A stretch of DNA of 64,000 nucleotides from Bordetella hinzii LMG 13501 (GCF_001548475.1 NZ_LRUJ01000008.1:1-64000); one strand, 5' to 3'. Positions 23,487-32,769 are shown, counted from the first letter of the stretch. Notes: generated by a model not told the origin, from the sequence alone. Made by a program: numbers and translations.

Positions 23487-24467
23487 ATGCAGATCATCGA
23501 CACCGACGCCACGCGCCGGGCCCTTGCGTTCGAACCCGTCATCGCCACCTTGCGCGCCGCCTTTGCCGGCGGCTATACGGTGCCGCCCCGCCATGTGCAC
23601 AGCCTCGCCTCGGGCGATCGCCACGGCACATCCCTCATCATGCCGGCCTGGAGCGAGGCCGGCTATTTCGGCGTGAAGGTCATCAATATCTTTCCGGAGA
23701 ACACCCGCGACGGGCTGCCGGGCCTGCACGCGACCTATACGTTGTACAGCGCGCGCAACGGGGTGCCGCTGGCCCAGGTCGATGGCGATGTGGTGACGGC
23801 CTTCCGCACGGCGGGCGCCGCAGCCCTGGGCGCGGACTACCTCGCGCGCCGCGATGCGCGCCGCCTGCTGGTGTTGGGGTCGGGCCGCATTGCCGGGCTG
23901 GTGCCGGCGGCGATGAAGGCCGTGCGCCCCATCGAAGAGGTCATGGTCTGGAACGTACGCCCGGAGGGCGCGCAGGCCTTGGCCCAGCGTCTGGGCGAGC
24001 AGGGCTTTGCCGCGACCGCCGTCACCGACCTGGAGACCGCCGTGGGCCGGGCCGACATCGTCAGCTGCGCCACGCTTTCCACGGTGCCGTTGGTGCGCGG
24101 CGCCTGGCTGAGGCCGGGGACCCACTTGGACCTCATCGGCAGTTTCAAGCCCGAAATGAAGGAAACCGATCCTGCCTGTTTCGCCGGCCACGCCGTCTAC
24201 GTCGATACCGACGAGGCGCCGACCAAGGCCGGCGACCTGCTCGAGGCCTTCAAGGCCGGCACGCTGAGAGTGCCGGACATCCGGGGCACGTTGTTCGATC
24301 TGGTCGCCGGCAAGGTGGCGGGCCGGGGCGATGAGGAGCAGATCACGGTGTTCAAGGCGGTGGGCAGCGCCCTGGAGGATCTCGCGCTGGCCGCGCTCGT
24401 CTATGAAGCCCAGCAGGCCAAGCCGCGGACAGCCGGCCGCCGGCGGGTACGGACGGCGCGGACATGA
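23487..24467 (+). CDS. Ornithine cyclodeaminase / mu-crystallin family protein
   Basis: This 326-residue NAD(P)-binding protein has the Rossmann glycine motif LVLGSGRIAGLVPAAM. The family substrate region reads GVKVINIFPENTRDGLPGLH and VDGDVVTAFRTAGAAALGAD. Members include ornithine cyclodeaminase, alanine dehydrogenase, ketimine and pyrroline reductases, and EutC of ectoine degradation, so the reaction cannot be fixed from sequence. AGGAGG lies seven bases before the ATG at 23487. The gene's stop overlaps an ATG at 24464 leading into the next gene, a solute-binding protein, so they may form an operon for amino-acid-like compounds. Confidence 0.88.
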   Translation: MQIIDTDATRRALAFEPVIATLRAAFAGGYTVPPRHVHSLASGDRHGTSLIMPAWSEAGYFGVKVINIFPENTRDGLPGLHATYTLYSARNGVPLAQVDGDVVTAFRTAGAAALGADYLARRDARRLLVLGSGRIAGLVPAAMKAVRPIEEVMVWNVRPEGAQALAQRLGEQGFAATAVTDLETAVGRADIVSCATLSTVPLVRGAWLRPGTHLDLIGSFKPEMKETDPACFAGHAVYVDTDEAPTKAGDLLEAFKAGTLRVPDIRGTLFDLVAGKVAGRGDEEQITVFKAVGSALEDLALAALVYEAQQAKPRTAGRRRVRTART

Positions 24468-24538
24468 GGCAAAATACGCCCCAAGGCGGGCCCGGGCCGG
24501 CCGCCAGGCCCTTCTCTTCTTCTATTCGGACTCCAATC

Positions 24539-25702
24539 ATGTCTTCGATTCTCCAGCGATGTGCCGCGCTTGCGCTTGCCATGGGCTGCGCCTTCGGCGC
24601 CCAGGCCGAAGTCGTCATCGGCGTGGATGTTTCCACCACCGGCCCGGCCGCGGCCATCGGCATCCAGACCAATAACGCCATCCGCCTCTGGCCCGCCACC
24701 CTGGGCGGCCAGCCCGCGCGCTATGTCGTGCTGGACGACGGCACCGACGTCAGCCGCGCGGTCAAGAACATGCGCAAGCTGACCTCGGAAGACAAGGTCG
24801 ACGCCATCGTGGGCCCCAATACCACCGCCGCGGCCCTCGCCGGCCTGGACGTGCTGGCCGAAACCGGCACGCCCATGGTGGCGTTGGCCGCCTCGGCCGT
24901 CATTGTCGAGCCGCTGTCCGACCCCAAGCGCGCCTGGGCATTCAAGATGCCGCAGAACGACTCGCTCATGGCCTCGGTGCTGGCGCAGGACATGAAAAAG
25001 AAAGGCCTCAAGCGCGTGGCCTTCATCGGTTTTGCCGATTCCTACGGCGACAGCTGGTGGAAGGAGTTCTCCACGGCCGCCCAGGCCGCCGGCCTGGACA
25101 TCGTCGCGCAGGAACGCTTCCAGCGCACCGACGCCTCGGTGATGGGCCAGACGCTGAAGATCATCGCGGCCAAGCCGGACGCGGTGCTGATCGCAGGGGC
25201 GGGCACCCCTTCGGCCCTGCCGCAGAAGACCCTGCTGGAGCGCGGCTACAAAGGCGCCGTCTATCAAACCCATGGCATCGGGACCCTGGAGTTCCTGCAG
25301 GTGGGCGGGCGCGATGTGGAAGGCACGCTGTTTCCGACCGGCCCCGGCGTGGTGGCCCGTGAACTGCCTGACAGCAATCCGGTCAAGAAAGTGGCCGTAG
25401 CCTTTGCCGACAAATACGAGGCCCAGCATGGGGCCCACAGCTTGACGCAGTTCGCGGGCGATGCCTATGGCGCCTGGATGCTGCTGGATTCCGCGGTGGG
25501 GCGCGCCCTGAAGACCGGCGCCAAGCCCGGCACGCCCGAGTTCCGCCGCGCCTTGCGCGATGCGCTGGAAAACACCCGCGATCTGGTCGTGCCCAACGGC
25601 GTGCTCAACATCACGCCCCAGGACCACCAGGGCTTTGACGAGCGTGCCCGCGTCATGGGCGTGATCAAGGATGGCAAGTTCTCCTATGCGGGACAACCCT
25701 GA
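24539..25702 (+). CDS. Periplasmic amino-acid (LivJ-type) substrate-binding protein
   Basis: This 387-residue type I periplasmic binding protein has a signal peptide (MSSILQRCAALALAMGCAFG, cleavage after AQA). Lobe sequences are typical of branched-chain amino-acid binding proteins: VVIGVDVSTTGPAAAIGIQT, then VDAIVGPNTTAAALAGLDVL and KRVAFIGFADSYGDSWWKEF. No matching permease or ATPase (livHMGF) is adjacent, so it is an orphan that may use a transporter encoded elsewhere. A frame opening at 24464 overlaps the upstream gene, but the signal peptide supports 24539. A terminator follows. Ligand unknown. Confidence 0.9.
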   Translation: MSSILQRCAALALAMGCAFGAQAEVVIGVDVSTTGPAAAIGIQTNNAIRLWPATLGGQPARYVVLDDGTDVSRAVKNMRKLTSEDKVDAIVGPNTTAAALAGLDVLAETGTPMVALAASAVIVEPLSDPKRAWAFKMPQNDSLMASVLAQDMKKKGLKRVAFIGFADSYGDSWWKEFSTAAQAAGLDIVAQERFQRTDASVMGQTLKIIAAKPDAVLIAGAGTPSALPQKTLLERGYKGAVYQTHGIGTLEFLQVGGRDVEGTLFPTGPGVVARELPDSNPVKKVAVAFADKYEAQHGAHSLTQFAGDAYGAWMLLDSAVGRALKTGAKPGTPEFRRALRDALENTRDLVVPNGVLNITPQDHQGFDERARVMGVIKDGKFSYAGQP

Positions 25703-25734
25703 TATATACCCGGGTTAAATAGCGGCGTACAAGG

Positions 25735-25761
25735 GGGGCAGGCATGATCCTGCCCCTTTTT
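25735..25761 (+). terminator. Terminator between the orphan binding protein and ehuB
   Basis: GGGGCAGG-CATGAT-CCTGCCCC followed by TTTTT separates the upstream unit from the ehu operon. The AT-rich sequence right after it (25762-25830) must hold the ehu promoter. Confidence 0.9.
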
Positions 25762-25835
25762 GTTGAATTTTGATTCGCACTCAAATTATTTATTCGCATA
25801 ACATTCTTGGTGAATTCATTTCGGGGAGCATCAAG

Positions 25836-26759
25836 ATGACAACGACGACGATCTGGTCCTGGGCCAAGCACTTGGCCGCCGTGCTCGGCCTGGCCGCCCT
25901 GACGGCCTGCGATTCCGGCAGCAATAGCGCCGCGCCGCCGGTTCCCGAGAAACAAAGCGGTACACAGGACACCCTGCAGGCCGCCAAGGCAGCCGGCCGC
26001 ATCCGCATCGGCTATGCCAACGAGGCCCCCTATGCGTTCATGGACAGCCAGAAAGCGCGCGTAACCGGCGAGGCCGTGGAGGTCGCCCGGGTGGTGCTCA
26101 AGCGCATGGGCATCAATGAAGTGGAAGGGGTGCTGACGGAATTCGGCTCGCTGATTCCGGGCTTGCAGGCCAAACGCTTCGACATCATTGCCGCCGGTAT
26201 GTATGTCACGCCGGAGCGCTGCCAGCAGGTCGCCTTTTCCAATCCCACCTACGGCGTGGACGAAGGCTTTCTGGTGCCCAAGGGCAACCCCAAGCAGCTG
26301 CACAGTTTCGAGGACGTGGCCAATAAAGAGGATGTGAAGCTGGGCGTGGTCGTGGGGGCGATCGAAGCGGACTACGCCCGCCAATCCAAGGTCGGGGCGG
26401 GCCAGATGGTGGTCTTTCCGGATGCGGTCAGCGCCTTTGCCGGCGTGCAGGCCGGGCGGGCCGATGCCTACGCCGCCACGGCCCTGACGATCAACGATTT
26501 GCTGAACAAGACCGATGGCGGCGGCGGAATGGAGCGCGCCCAGCCGTTCAAGAACCCGGTCATCGACGGCAAGGAGACGCGCGGCTATGGGGCTTTCGCC
26601 TTCCGCAAGGAGGACAAGGCTTTTGCCGATGCCTTCAACGCCGAACTGGCCAAATTCATCGGCACCGAGGAACATGCCAAGCTGGTGGCGCCCTTCGGGT
26701 TTACCAAGGCCGAATTGCCCGGCGAAATGACCGCCGCCAAGCTTTGCGGCACGCCGTAA
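25836..26759 (+). CDS. ehuB: Ectoine/hydroxyectoine-type ABC transporter binding lipoprotein EhuB
   Basis: This 307-residue type II periplasmic binding protein has a lipoprotein signal peptide (lipobox LTAC, Cys25), so it is probably membrane-anchored. The body, with IRIGYANEAPYAFMDSQKAR and FGSLIPGLQAKRFDIIAAGM followed by YVTPERCQQVAFSNPT, matches EhuB, the high-affinity binding protein for ectoine and hydroxyectoine. A GGGGAG ribosome-binding site precedes the ATG. It heads the four-gene run ehuB-C-D-A. No ectoine breakdown genes (eutABDE) are present nearby, so the real ligand may be a related cyclic or basic amino-acid-like compound. Confidence 0.85.
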   Translation: MTTTTIWSWAKHLAAVLGLAALTACDSGSNSAAPPVPEKQSGTQDTLQAAKAAGRIRIGYANEAPYAFMDSQKARVTGEAVEVARVVLKRMGINEVEGVLTEFGSLIPGLQAKRFDIIAAGMYVTPERCQQVAFSNPTYGVDEGFLVPKGNPKQLHSFEDVANKEDVKLGVVVGAIEADYARQSKVGAGQMVVFPDAVSAFAGVQAGRADAYAATALTINDLLNKTDGGGGMERAQPFKNPVIDGKETRGYGAFAFRKEDKAFADAFNAELAKFIGTEEHAKLVAPFGFTKAELPGEMTAAKLCGTP

Positions 26760-26769
26760 AGGGGGGGCC

Positions 26770-27411
26770 ATGGACGCCATCTCACCCCTGATCGGTCCAC
26801 TGTGGCAGGGCTTGCAGGTGACTTTGCGCATCACGCTGGGCGCGGCTCTGCTGGCCATTCCGCTGGCTGTCCTGGCCGGCTTGGCCCGCCTGTCCGGCCA
26901 GCTCTGGCTGCGGATGATCGCCACCGTCTATGTGGAAGTCTTCCGCGGGACGTCGGCGCTGGTCCAGCTGTTCTGGTTCTATTTCGTGCTGCCCATGTTC
27001 GGCGTGCGCCTGCCCGCCATCCTGGTCGGCATCGTGGTGCTGGCCCTGAATGCCGGCGCCTATGGCGCCGAAGTGGTCCGCGGCGCGATCCAGGCGGTGC
27101 CCTCGGGGCAGCGCGAGGCCGGCGTGGCCTTGAATTTCACGCGCCGCCAGATCATGCGGCGCATCATCCTGCCGCAGGCCTTGCCGGCCATGCTGCCGCC
27201 GGCGGGCAATCTGCTCATCGAGCTGCTCAAGAATACGGCGCTGGTGTCACTGATCACGATCACCGACCTGACCTTCCGCGGCCAGCTGCTGCGCAGCGAG
27301 ACCCTGCAGACCACGGAGATCTTCAGCATCATGCTGCTCATGTACTTCGCGGTGGCGCTGTGCATCACGGCCGCGGTGCGCTGGCTGGAGAGAAGGGTGC
27401 GTATCCAATGA
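26770..27411 (+). CDS. ehuC: ABC transporter permease EhuC
   Basis: This is a 213-residue inner-membrane permease of the polar amino-acid (HisM/HisQ) family with about five transmembrane helices. The EAA loop that contacts the ATPase reads GQREAGVALNFTRRQIMRRI followed by ILPQALPAMLPP. It pairs with the next permease to form the channel of the EhuBCDA importer. It starts ten bases after ehuB, and its stop overlaps the start of ehuD by ATGA, showing coupled translation. Confidence 0.9.
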   Translation: MDAISPLIGPLWQGLQVTLRITLGAALLAIPLAVLAGLARLSGQLWLRMIATVYVEVFRGTSALVQLFWFYFVLPMFGVRLPAILVGIVVLALNAGAYGAEVVRGAIQAVPSGQREAGVALNFTRRQIMRRIILPQALPAMLPPAGNLLIELLKNTALVSLITITDLTFRGQLLRSETLQTTEIFSIMLLMYFAVALCITAAVRWLERRVRIQ

Positions 27412-28082
27412 CCCCTATCTTCGATTGGAAATTCGCCTGGGAAATCCTGCCCACGCTGGGCTCGGCCCTGCGGGTCACCGTGCAGGCCACGGTGCTGGGG
27501 ATGCTGTTCGCCATCGTGGCCGGACTGGCGCTGGCGCTTTTGCGCCGTTCGCCCTGGCGGCCCGTGTCCTGGGCGGCGGGGCTGTTCGTGGAGTTCGTGC
27601 GCAGCACGCCGCTCTTGGTGCAGATGTACTTCCTGTTCTACGTGCTTCCCACGGTGGGCATGAGCATGTCACCCTTGACCACCGGCATCCTGGCCCTGGG
27701 CCTGCACTACGCCGCGTATTGCGCCGAGGTCTACCGTGCCGGGCTCGAAGGGGTGCCGCGCGGGCAGTTCGAGGCGGCCACGGCCTTGAACCTGTCGCCC
27801 TGGCGCGCGGCGGTCGACATCATCCTGCCGCAAGCCATCCCGCCGGTGGTGCCCGCCCTGGGCAACTACCTCATCGCCATGTTCAAGGACACGCCGCTGC
27901 TGTCGGCCATCACGGTGGTCGAACTCCTGCAGCAAAGCAAGATCATCGGTTCCAGCACCTTCCGCTATACCGAGCCCTTGACTCTGGTGGGTGTGCTGTT
28001 CCTGGTCCTGAGCCTGATTGCCGCCTGGGGCGTGCGCCGCCTGGAGGCGCGGCTGAAAGTCATTTATGGAGGTGCGCGATGA
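27408..28082 (+). CDS. ehuD: ABC transporter permease EhuD
   Basis: This is the 224-residue second permease subunit of the Ehu importer, also of the HisMQ family. It has several hydrophobic helices (for example VLGMLFAIVAGLALALL and TLVGVLFLVLSLIAAW). The EAA loop is GQFEAATALNLSPWRAAVDI followed by ILPQAIPPVVPA. Translation starts at ATG 27408 inside the ehuC stop overlap, and its stop overlaps the ehuA start by four bases, so C, D and A are translationally coupled. Confidence 0.9.
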   Translation: MTPIFDWKFAWEILPTLGSALRVTVQATVLGMLFAIVAGLALALLRRSPWRPVSWAAGLFVEFVRSTPLLVQMYFLFYVLPTVGMSMSPLTTGILALGLHYAAYCAEVYRAGLEGVPRGQFEAATALNLSPWRAAVDIILPQAIPPVVPALGNYLIAMFKDTPLLSAITVVELLQQSKIIGSSTFRYTEPLTLVGVLFLVLSLIAAWGVRRLEARLKVIYGGAR

Positions 28083-28849
28083 GCGCGAGCATACGCCTGA
28101 AGAATCTGCGCAAACGCTATGGAGAACACGAAGTGCTGCGCGGCATCGACCTGGAGATCCCGGCGGGACAGACGCTGTCCATCATCGGGCCCTCCGGTTC
28201 GGGCAAGTCCACTTTGCTGCGGCTGTTGATGACCCTGGACAAACCCAGCGGCGGAGAGATCGAGATCGACGGCGAGTCCATGTGGCGCGATGCCCAGGGC
28301 AGGGAGGCCGGCCCCAACTCGGCCCATGTGCGCAAGGTGCGCGGCAAGATCGGCATGGTGTTCCAGCACTTCAATCTCTTTCCGCATATGACGGCCCTGG
28401 GCAATGTGACCGAGGCGCCCCTGCGGGTCTTGGGCCTGTCGCGCGAGCAGGCCGAGGCACGAGGGCGCGAATACCTGGAGCTGGTGGGGCTGGGCGACAA
28501 GCTCGACGCCCATCCGGCGCGCCTGTCGGGCGGCCAGAAACAGCGCGTGGGTATCGCGCGCGCCCTGGCGATGTGCCCCGAGGTGATGCTCTTTGACGAA
28601 GTGACCTCGGCGCTGGATCCCGAGCTGGTAGGCGGCATCCTGCAGATCCTGAGCGACCTGTCGGCCAGGAAGACCATGACCATGATCATCGTCACCCACC
28701 AAATGAAATTCGCCGAGCGCAGTTCCGATCGCACCCTGTTCTTCGACGAAGGCAATATCGTCGAGGACCGGCCCTCGGCGGAACTGTTCGCCGATCCCCG
28801 GGAAGACCGGACGCGCCAATTCCTGCAGAGCGTGATCGAAGCGGAGTAG
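28079..28849 (+). CDS. ehuA: ABC transporter ATP-binding protein EhuA
   Basis: This 256-residue ATPase drives the Ehu importer. It has Walker A GPSGSGKSTLL, Q-loop MVFQHFNLFPHMTALGNV, signature LSGGQKQRVGIARALAM, Walker B VMLFDEVTSALDPE and H-loop IIVTHQMKFA, all intact, in the layout of polar amino-acid transporter ATPases. It overlaps the ehuD stop (ATGA). It is last in the operon; a short gap with no clear terminator follows before the Old Yellow Enzyme gene, so read-through is possible. Confidence 0.93.
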   Translation: MSASIRLKNLRKRYGEHEVLRGIDLEIPAGQTLSIIGPSGSGKSTLLRLLMTLDKPSGGEIEIDGESMWRDAQGREAGPNSAHVRKVRGKIGMVFQHFNLFPHMTALGNVTEAPLRVLGLSREQAEARGREYLELVGLGDKLDAHPARLSGGQKQRVGIARALAMCPEVMLFDEVTSALDPELVGGILQILSDLSARKTMTMIIVTHQMKFAERSSDRTLFFDEGNIVEDRPSAELFADPREDRTRQFLQSVIEAE

Positions 28850-28902
28850 CCCGCCGCCCCGCGCTGGCGGTATGCTGCGGTTTTGCCTTTCCGGACCGAG
28901 CC

Positions 28903-30012
28903 ATGAGCCTGCTGTTCTCGCCGTATTCCCTGGGCCGCCTGACCCTGGCCAACCGTATCGTGATCGCGCCAATGTGCCAGTACTCGGCCTCCGAGGGCCA
29001 GGCCACAGACTGGCACATGATGCATCTGGGGCACCTGGGACTTTCGGGAGCCGGCCTGATGTTCACGGAGGCGACGGCGGTCACGGCCCAGGGGCGTATT
29101 TCGCCCAGCGATCTGGGCCTGTATGACGATGCCTGCGAACTGGCGCTGGGGCGTGTGGTCGACGCCGTGCGGCGCCATTCTCCTATCCGCCTGGGCGTGC
29201 AGCTTAGCCATGCCGGGCGCAAGGGTTCCAGCGGCGCGCCCTGGCAGGGCGGACGCCAGCTGAGCCTGGCCGATGGCGGCTGGGAGTGCGTGGCGCCGTC
29301 GGCGTTACCGCATGCCGAGGGCGAGGCCTCGCCGGCCGCCCTGGATGCGCAAGGCCTGCAGGCCCTGCGCCAGGCCTTTGTCCAGGCGGCCCGGCGCGCG
29401 GCCCGCCTGGGTTTCGACGCCATCGAGTTGCATGCCGCGCACGGCTACCTCTTGCATCAGTTTCTCTCGCCCTTGGCCAACATCCGCCACGACGCCTATG
29501 GCGGCTCGACGGAGAATCGCATGCGCTTTCCGCTGGAGGTGTTTGAAGCGGTGCGCGAGGCCGCGCCCGACCTGGCGGTGGGCTTGCGGGTGTCGGCCAC
29601 CGACGGGGCCGAGGGCGGCTGGGATCTGGACCAGACCTTGCGCCTGGCCGAGGCGGCCAAGGCGCGCGGCGCCGATTTCATCGATGTCTCCAGCGGCGGC
29701 GTGACGCCGCGCCAGCAGATACCGGTGGGCCCGGGCTACCAAGTGCCATTCGCCCAGGCCGTCAAGGCGCGTACCGGGCTGCCCACCATGGCCGTGGGCC
29801 TGATCACCGAGGCGGTGCAGGCCGAATCAATTCTGCGGGAAGGCCACGCCGACATGGTGGCCCTGGCGCGCGCCATGCTTTATGACCCGCGCTGGCCTTG
29901 GCATGCAGCCGCGCAACTGGGCGCGCAGGTGGCGGCGCCGCCCCAATACTGGCGCAGCCCCCCGCATGGCGTGAAGGATCTCTTCGTGGGGGCGCGCCAC
30001 GGGCAGCGCTGA
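28903..30012 (+). CDS. YqjM-like Old Yellow Enzyme family NADPH:flavin oxidoreductase
   Basis: This 369-residue FMN TIM-barrel enzyme has RIVIAPMCQYSASEGQATDW, whose Cys is the redox-sensing cysteine typical of the YqjM/thermophilic-like OYE class. It also has LGVQLSHAGRKGS and FDAIELHAAHGYLLHQFLSP (the substrate His pair region). The FMN-phosphate site lies near the C-terminus (LPTMAVGLITEAVQAE, GHADMVALARAMLYDPRWP). It reduces activated C=C double bonds using NADPH, probably for detoxification. The start ATG 28903 lies 53 bases after ehuA. It converges with dut. Confidence 0.93.
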   Translation: MSLLFSPYSLGRLTLANRIVIAPMCQYSASEGQATDWHMMHLGHLGLSGAGLMFTEATAVTAQGRISPSDLGLYDDACELALGRVVDAVRRHSPIRLGVQLSHAGRKGSSGAPWQGGRQLSLADGGWECVAPSALPHAEGEASPAALDAQGLQALRQAFVQAARRAARLGFDAIELHAAHGYLLHQFLSPLANIRHDAYGGSTENRMRFPLEVFEAVREAAPDLAVGLRVSATDGAEGGWDLDQTLRLAEAAKARGADFIDVSSGGVTPRQQIPVGPGYQVPFAQAVKARTGLPTMAVGLITEAVQAESILREGHADMVALARAMLYDPRWPWHAAAQLGAQVAAPPQYWRSPPHGVKDLFVGARHGQR

Positions 30013-30027
30013 CGCTGCCCGGCGGCA

Positions 30028-30477
30028 TCAGCCCCGGCCCGTGCTGCCGAAGCCGCCGGCGCCGCGTTCGGAGGCGCCGAATTCTTCCACCACATTGAAG
30101 CTCACCTGCATCACCGGCACGATGACCAGTTGCGCCAGCCGCTCCATGGGCTCCAGCGTGAAGGCGGCCTGGCCGCGGTTCCAGGTCGAGACCATGAGCT
30201 GGCCCTGGTAGTCGGAGTCGATCAGGCCGACCAGATTACCCAGTACGATACCGTGCTTATGGCCCAGCCCGGAGCGCGGCAGGATGACCGCCGCATAGCC
30301 GGGGTCGGCCACGTGGATGGCCAGGCCGGTGGGGATAAGCACCGTGGCGCCCGGTTCGATCACCATGGCCTGATCGATGCAGGCGCGCAGGTCCAGGCCG
30401 GCGGAGCCGGGGGTGGCGTAGGTGGGCAGGCAGTCGCGCATGCGCGCGTCGAGAATCTTGAGGTCGACGGATTTCAT
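30028..30477 (-). CDS. dut: dUTP pyrophosphatase
   Basis: This homotrimeric dUTPase hydrolyses dUTP to dUMP, keeping uracil out of DNA. All five family motifs are visible: [12 protein letters not shown] (1), [17 protein letters not shown] (2), [13 protein letters not shown] (3), [12 protein letters not shown] (4) and [12 protein letters not shown] (5). The length of 149 residues is usual. [13 protein letters not shown] at 30477 is the standard family N-terminus; an upstream MPPSIL in the same frame lacks support. It often neighbours coaBC in proteobacteria, but here coaBC is 5 kb away. Confidence 0.97.
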   Translation of the reverse strand: MKSVDLKILDARMRDCLPTYATPGSAGLDLRACIDQAMVIEPGATVLIPTGLAIHVADPGYAAVILPRSGLGHKHGIVLGNLVGLIDSDYQGQLMVSTWNRGQAAFTLEPMERLAQLVIVPVMQVSFNVVEEFGASERGAGGFGSTGRG

Positions 30478-30523
30478 TGCAGGAAGGATAGAAGGCGGCA
30501 AAAGCGTAAAGCCTAACAGACGC

Positions 30524-30979
30524 TCAGGGCTTGGGCGGCAGGTTCAGGGGCGGCAGGAGGCGAGCGGCGCCCCGGGAGCGGGCGCGCTTGCGGGCCGCGC
30601 CGCGGAACAGCCAGAAACCCACCAGCGCCGGGATGACGAAACGCGCCGGGCTTTGGTGCTCATGGGCGAGATAGGCCGCCAGGTTCCAGACTGCCAGGCA
30701 GATCGCGACAAAGCCCAGAAAAGCCTGGCGCGAACTGGATTGGCGCAGGCTGGCCTGCTGGGCCAGCGTGGGTGCTTCAGCCGCGGGCATGCCGGCGGCG
30801 GATGGGGCCGTCCCGGGCATGGGCGACCCGGCGACTGCGCGAGCGGCGTCCGGATCCTGGCGGGCGCGCCGGCGCGGCATTTCGCTCGGCGATGGCGCCG
30901 AAGACGCGGCGCCGCGGCGCGAGAGCTCCTCGACGTAGCGGGCAAAATCGCCGTTCTTGGGTTCGCCGTAGATGGACAT
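30524..30979 (-). CDS. Hypothetical membrane protein, 151 aa
   Basis: The N-terminus is soluble ([20 protein letters not shown]), followed by an Ala/Pro/Arg-rich linker of about 60 residues. Two transmembrane segments follow near the C-terminus ([20 protein letters not shown] and [16 protein letters not shown]), then a basic tail. I recognise no family. It sits between dedA and dut on the same strand, 12 bases after dedA, so it is probably co-transcribed with dedA. Confidence 0.65.
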   Translation of the reverse strand: MSIYGEPKNGDFARYVEELSRRGAASSAPSPSEMPRRRARQDPDAARAVAGSPMPGTAPSAAGMPAAEAPTLAQQASLRQSSSRQAFLGFVAICLAVWNLAAYLAHEHQSPARFVIPALVGFWLFRGAARKRARSRGAARLLPPLNLPPKP

Positions 30980-30991
30980 GATGGCCCTTGG

Positions 30992-31633
30992 TCAGGAGTT
31001 GCCCGGGCCGCGGTGCGCGGCCTGGCGGCGTTTTTTCAGCATGCTGGCGGCCAGCCATACGCCCACGAGCACGGAAGCCAGGGCGCCCGCGATCAGGCCG
31101 AACTGCTGGCTGTCGCGCGCGGCGGCCAGGCCGCGCGCGGCAAAGTAGCCCGGGGCCAGCATGGCCGGCAGCCAGACCACGGCCGAGAGCACATTGGCGA
31201 GCTGGAAGCGCGCATGATTCATGCCCATGATGCCCGCCACCGTGGGGATGGTGGAGCGGATCGGACCCAGAAATCGTCCCAGAAAGACCGAGGCAAAACC
31301 GTAGCGGTAAAAGAAGAGCCTTGCGCGGGCCACGGCCGTGCGCTGGGTGGACAGCGGCCAGCGCCGGGTGACGCCGGGCCCCAGCCAGCGGCCGATCAGG
31401 TAGGACAAAGCATCGCCCAGGACAGCGCCGGCCACGCCCCAGGCCAGGATGTTCCAGGCCGACAGCGTGCCCGCGCCGATCAGTCCGCCAGTCAGCAGCA
31501 TGAGGGCGGTGGCCGGGATCAGCAGGCCCAGGACCAGCAGCGATTCGCCCAGCGTGAGCAAAAAGGTGATGGGACCGGCCCATTCCTGGTTGGCCTCTAT
31601 GAACGTCCCGATTTTGTCGATATAAGCATCCAT
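30992..31633 (-). CDS. DedA-family membrane protein
   Basis: This 213-residue DedA/VTT-domain inner-membrane protein has about five hydrophobic segments. The conserved core reads LTLGESLLVLGLLIPATALM, then GAVLGDALSYLIGRWLG and RYGFASVFLGRFLGPIRSTI, with the Gly/Arg pattern FxGRxxPxxR-like seen in DedA proteins. The family flips phospholipids or affects envelope integrity and proton-motive force. The start MDAYIDKIGTF at 31633 precedes the first hydrophobic helix. It is divergent from the YdjM-like gene. Confidence 0.9.
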   Translation of the reverse strand: MDAYIDKIGTFIEANQEWAGPITFLLTLGESLLVLGLLIPATALMLLTGGLIGAGTLSAWNILAWGVAGAVLGDALSYLIGRWLGPGVTRRWPLSTQRTAVARARLFFYRYGFASVFLGRFLGPIRSTIPTVAGIMGMNHARFQLANVLSAVVWLPAMLAPGYFAARGLAAARDSQQFGLIAGALASVLVGVWLAASMLKKRRQAAHRGPGNS

Positions 31634-31737
31634 GCGGAAACCGATGAGATCAATCCTGTATCTTAACGCCTGCGAGCCGGGGAGATGCCGTCCCATGCAG
31701 GACGGCGCGAGCGATCGGGGCCAGGACAGGCGGATAT

Positions 31738-32769
31738 ATGGATTCAGTGACACAGGCGGTATTGGGCGCCGGCATACAGGCCACGCTCATGGGACGCTGG
31801 CAGGGCCGGCGCGCGCTTATCTACGGCGCGGTGCTGGCGACCCTGCCGGATCTCGATGTCGTCATCCCCTATCCGGACCCGGTGTCCGCCATGACCTTCC
31901 ATCGGGGGTTCTCGCATTCGATTTTTGTGCTGACGGCCGTGGCGGCCATCCTGGCATGGCTCATCCGCAAGCGCTGGCCCGCCGCGCCTTACCCGGGGTG
32001 GCGCTTGTTCCTGGCCTTATGGCTGGTGCTGGTCACCCATCCCTTGCTGGACGCCTTCACTGTCTACGGCACGCAATTGTTCTGGCCCCTGGACTGGGTG
32101 CCCGAGAGCTGGTCGGCGATCTTCATCATCGATCCGGTCTATACCGTGCCCCTGTTGCTGGCGGTGCTGGCCGCGGGCCTGGCCGGGGTGTCCGCGCGCC
32201 TGCAGCGCATCCTGGCCGCAGCCCTGGTCTTCAGTACCGCCTATCTGTTTGCCGGGTTGGCGGGGCGGTTCCATGCGGAGCGCGAGGTCACAGCCGCCCT
32301 GCAGGCACAGGGCCGGCACGTCTCGCAGGTGCTGGCCACGCCCACGCCTTTCAATATCCTGCTGTGGCGCGTGGTGGCCAAGACCGAGGGCGGGGTCTAT
32401 TACGAGGCCATCACCGGCTGGCTGGACCGCGCCCCGCCCCAGCTCCTGGCCCAGCCGCTGAACCCGGACCTGGGCCGGGCCCTGGACGATGACTTCCTGC
32501 TGGCGCGCCTGCGCTGGTTCACCAACGGCTGGCTGCGGTATGACGCCATGGGCGACACGTTGGTGGTCACGGACCTGCGCATGGGCCTGCCCGGCTACTA
32601 TACGTTTCGTTTCGCCATGGCCGAACGCCAGGGCCTGGCCTGGCAGGCGATCACGCCCCGGCGCTGGCCCAGCGACCGGGGCGGCTGGACGGAATTGCGC
32701 CAATTGCTGGCGCGCATCGCCGGCACGCCGCTGCCGCTGGCCCAATGGGCCGAGCGCAATTTTGATTGA
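31738..32769 (+). CDS. YdjM-like membrane-bound metal-dependent hydrolase
   Basis: This 343-residue member of the LexA-regulated YdjM/YfhO-type family has MDSVTQAVLGAGIQATLMGR, LATLPDLDVVIPYPDPVSAM and FHRGFSHSIFVLTAVAAI. His and Asp residues in the membrane-embedded N-terminal half form the presumed metal site. Several transmembrane helices lie in the first 190 residues. The C-terminal 150 residues are soluble, probably periplasmic. Function in bacteria is unclear; the annotation as hydrolase is by motif only. pepE follows after 12 bases and is probably co-transcribed. Confidence 0.85.
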   Translation: MDSVTQAVLGAGIQATLMGRWQGRRALIYGAVLATLPDLDVVIPYPDPVSAMTFHRGFSHSIFVLTAVAAILAWLIRKRWPAAPYPGWRLFLALWLVLVTHPLLDAFTVYGTQLFWPLDWVPESWSAIFIIDPVYTVPLLLAVLAAGLAGVSARLQRILAAALVFSTAYLFAGLAGRFHAEREVTAALQAQGRHVSQVLATPTPFNILLWRVVAKTEGGVYYEAITGWLDRAPPQLLAQPLNPDLGRALDDDFLLARLRWFTNGWLRYDAMGDTLVVTDLRMGLPGYYTFRFAMAERQGLAWQAITPRRWPSDRGGWTELRQLLARIAGTPLPLAQWAERNFD

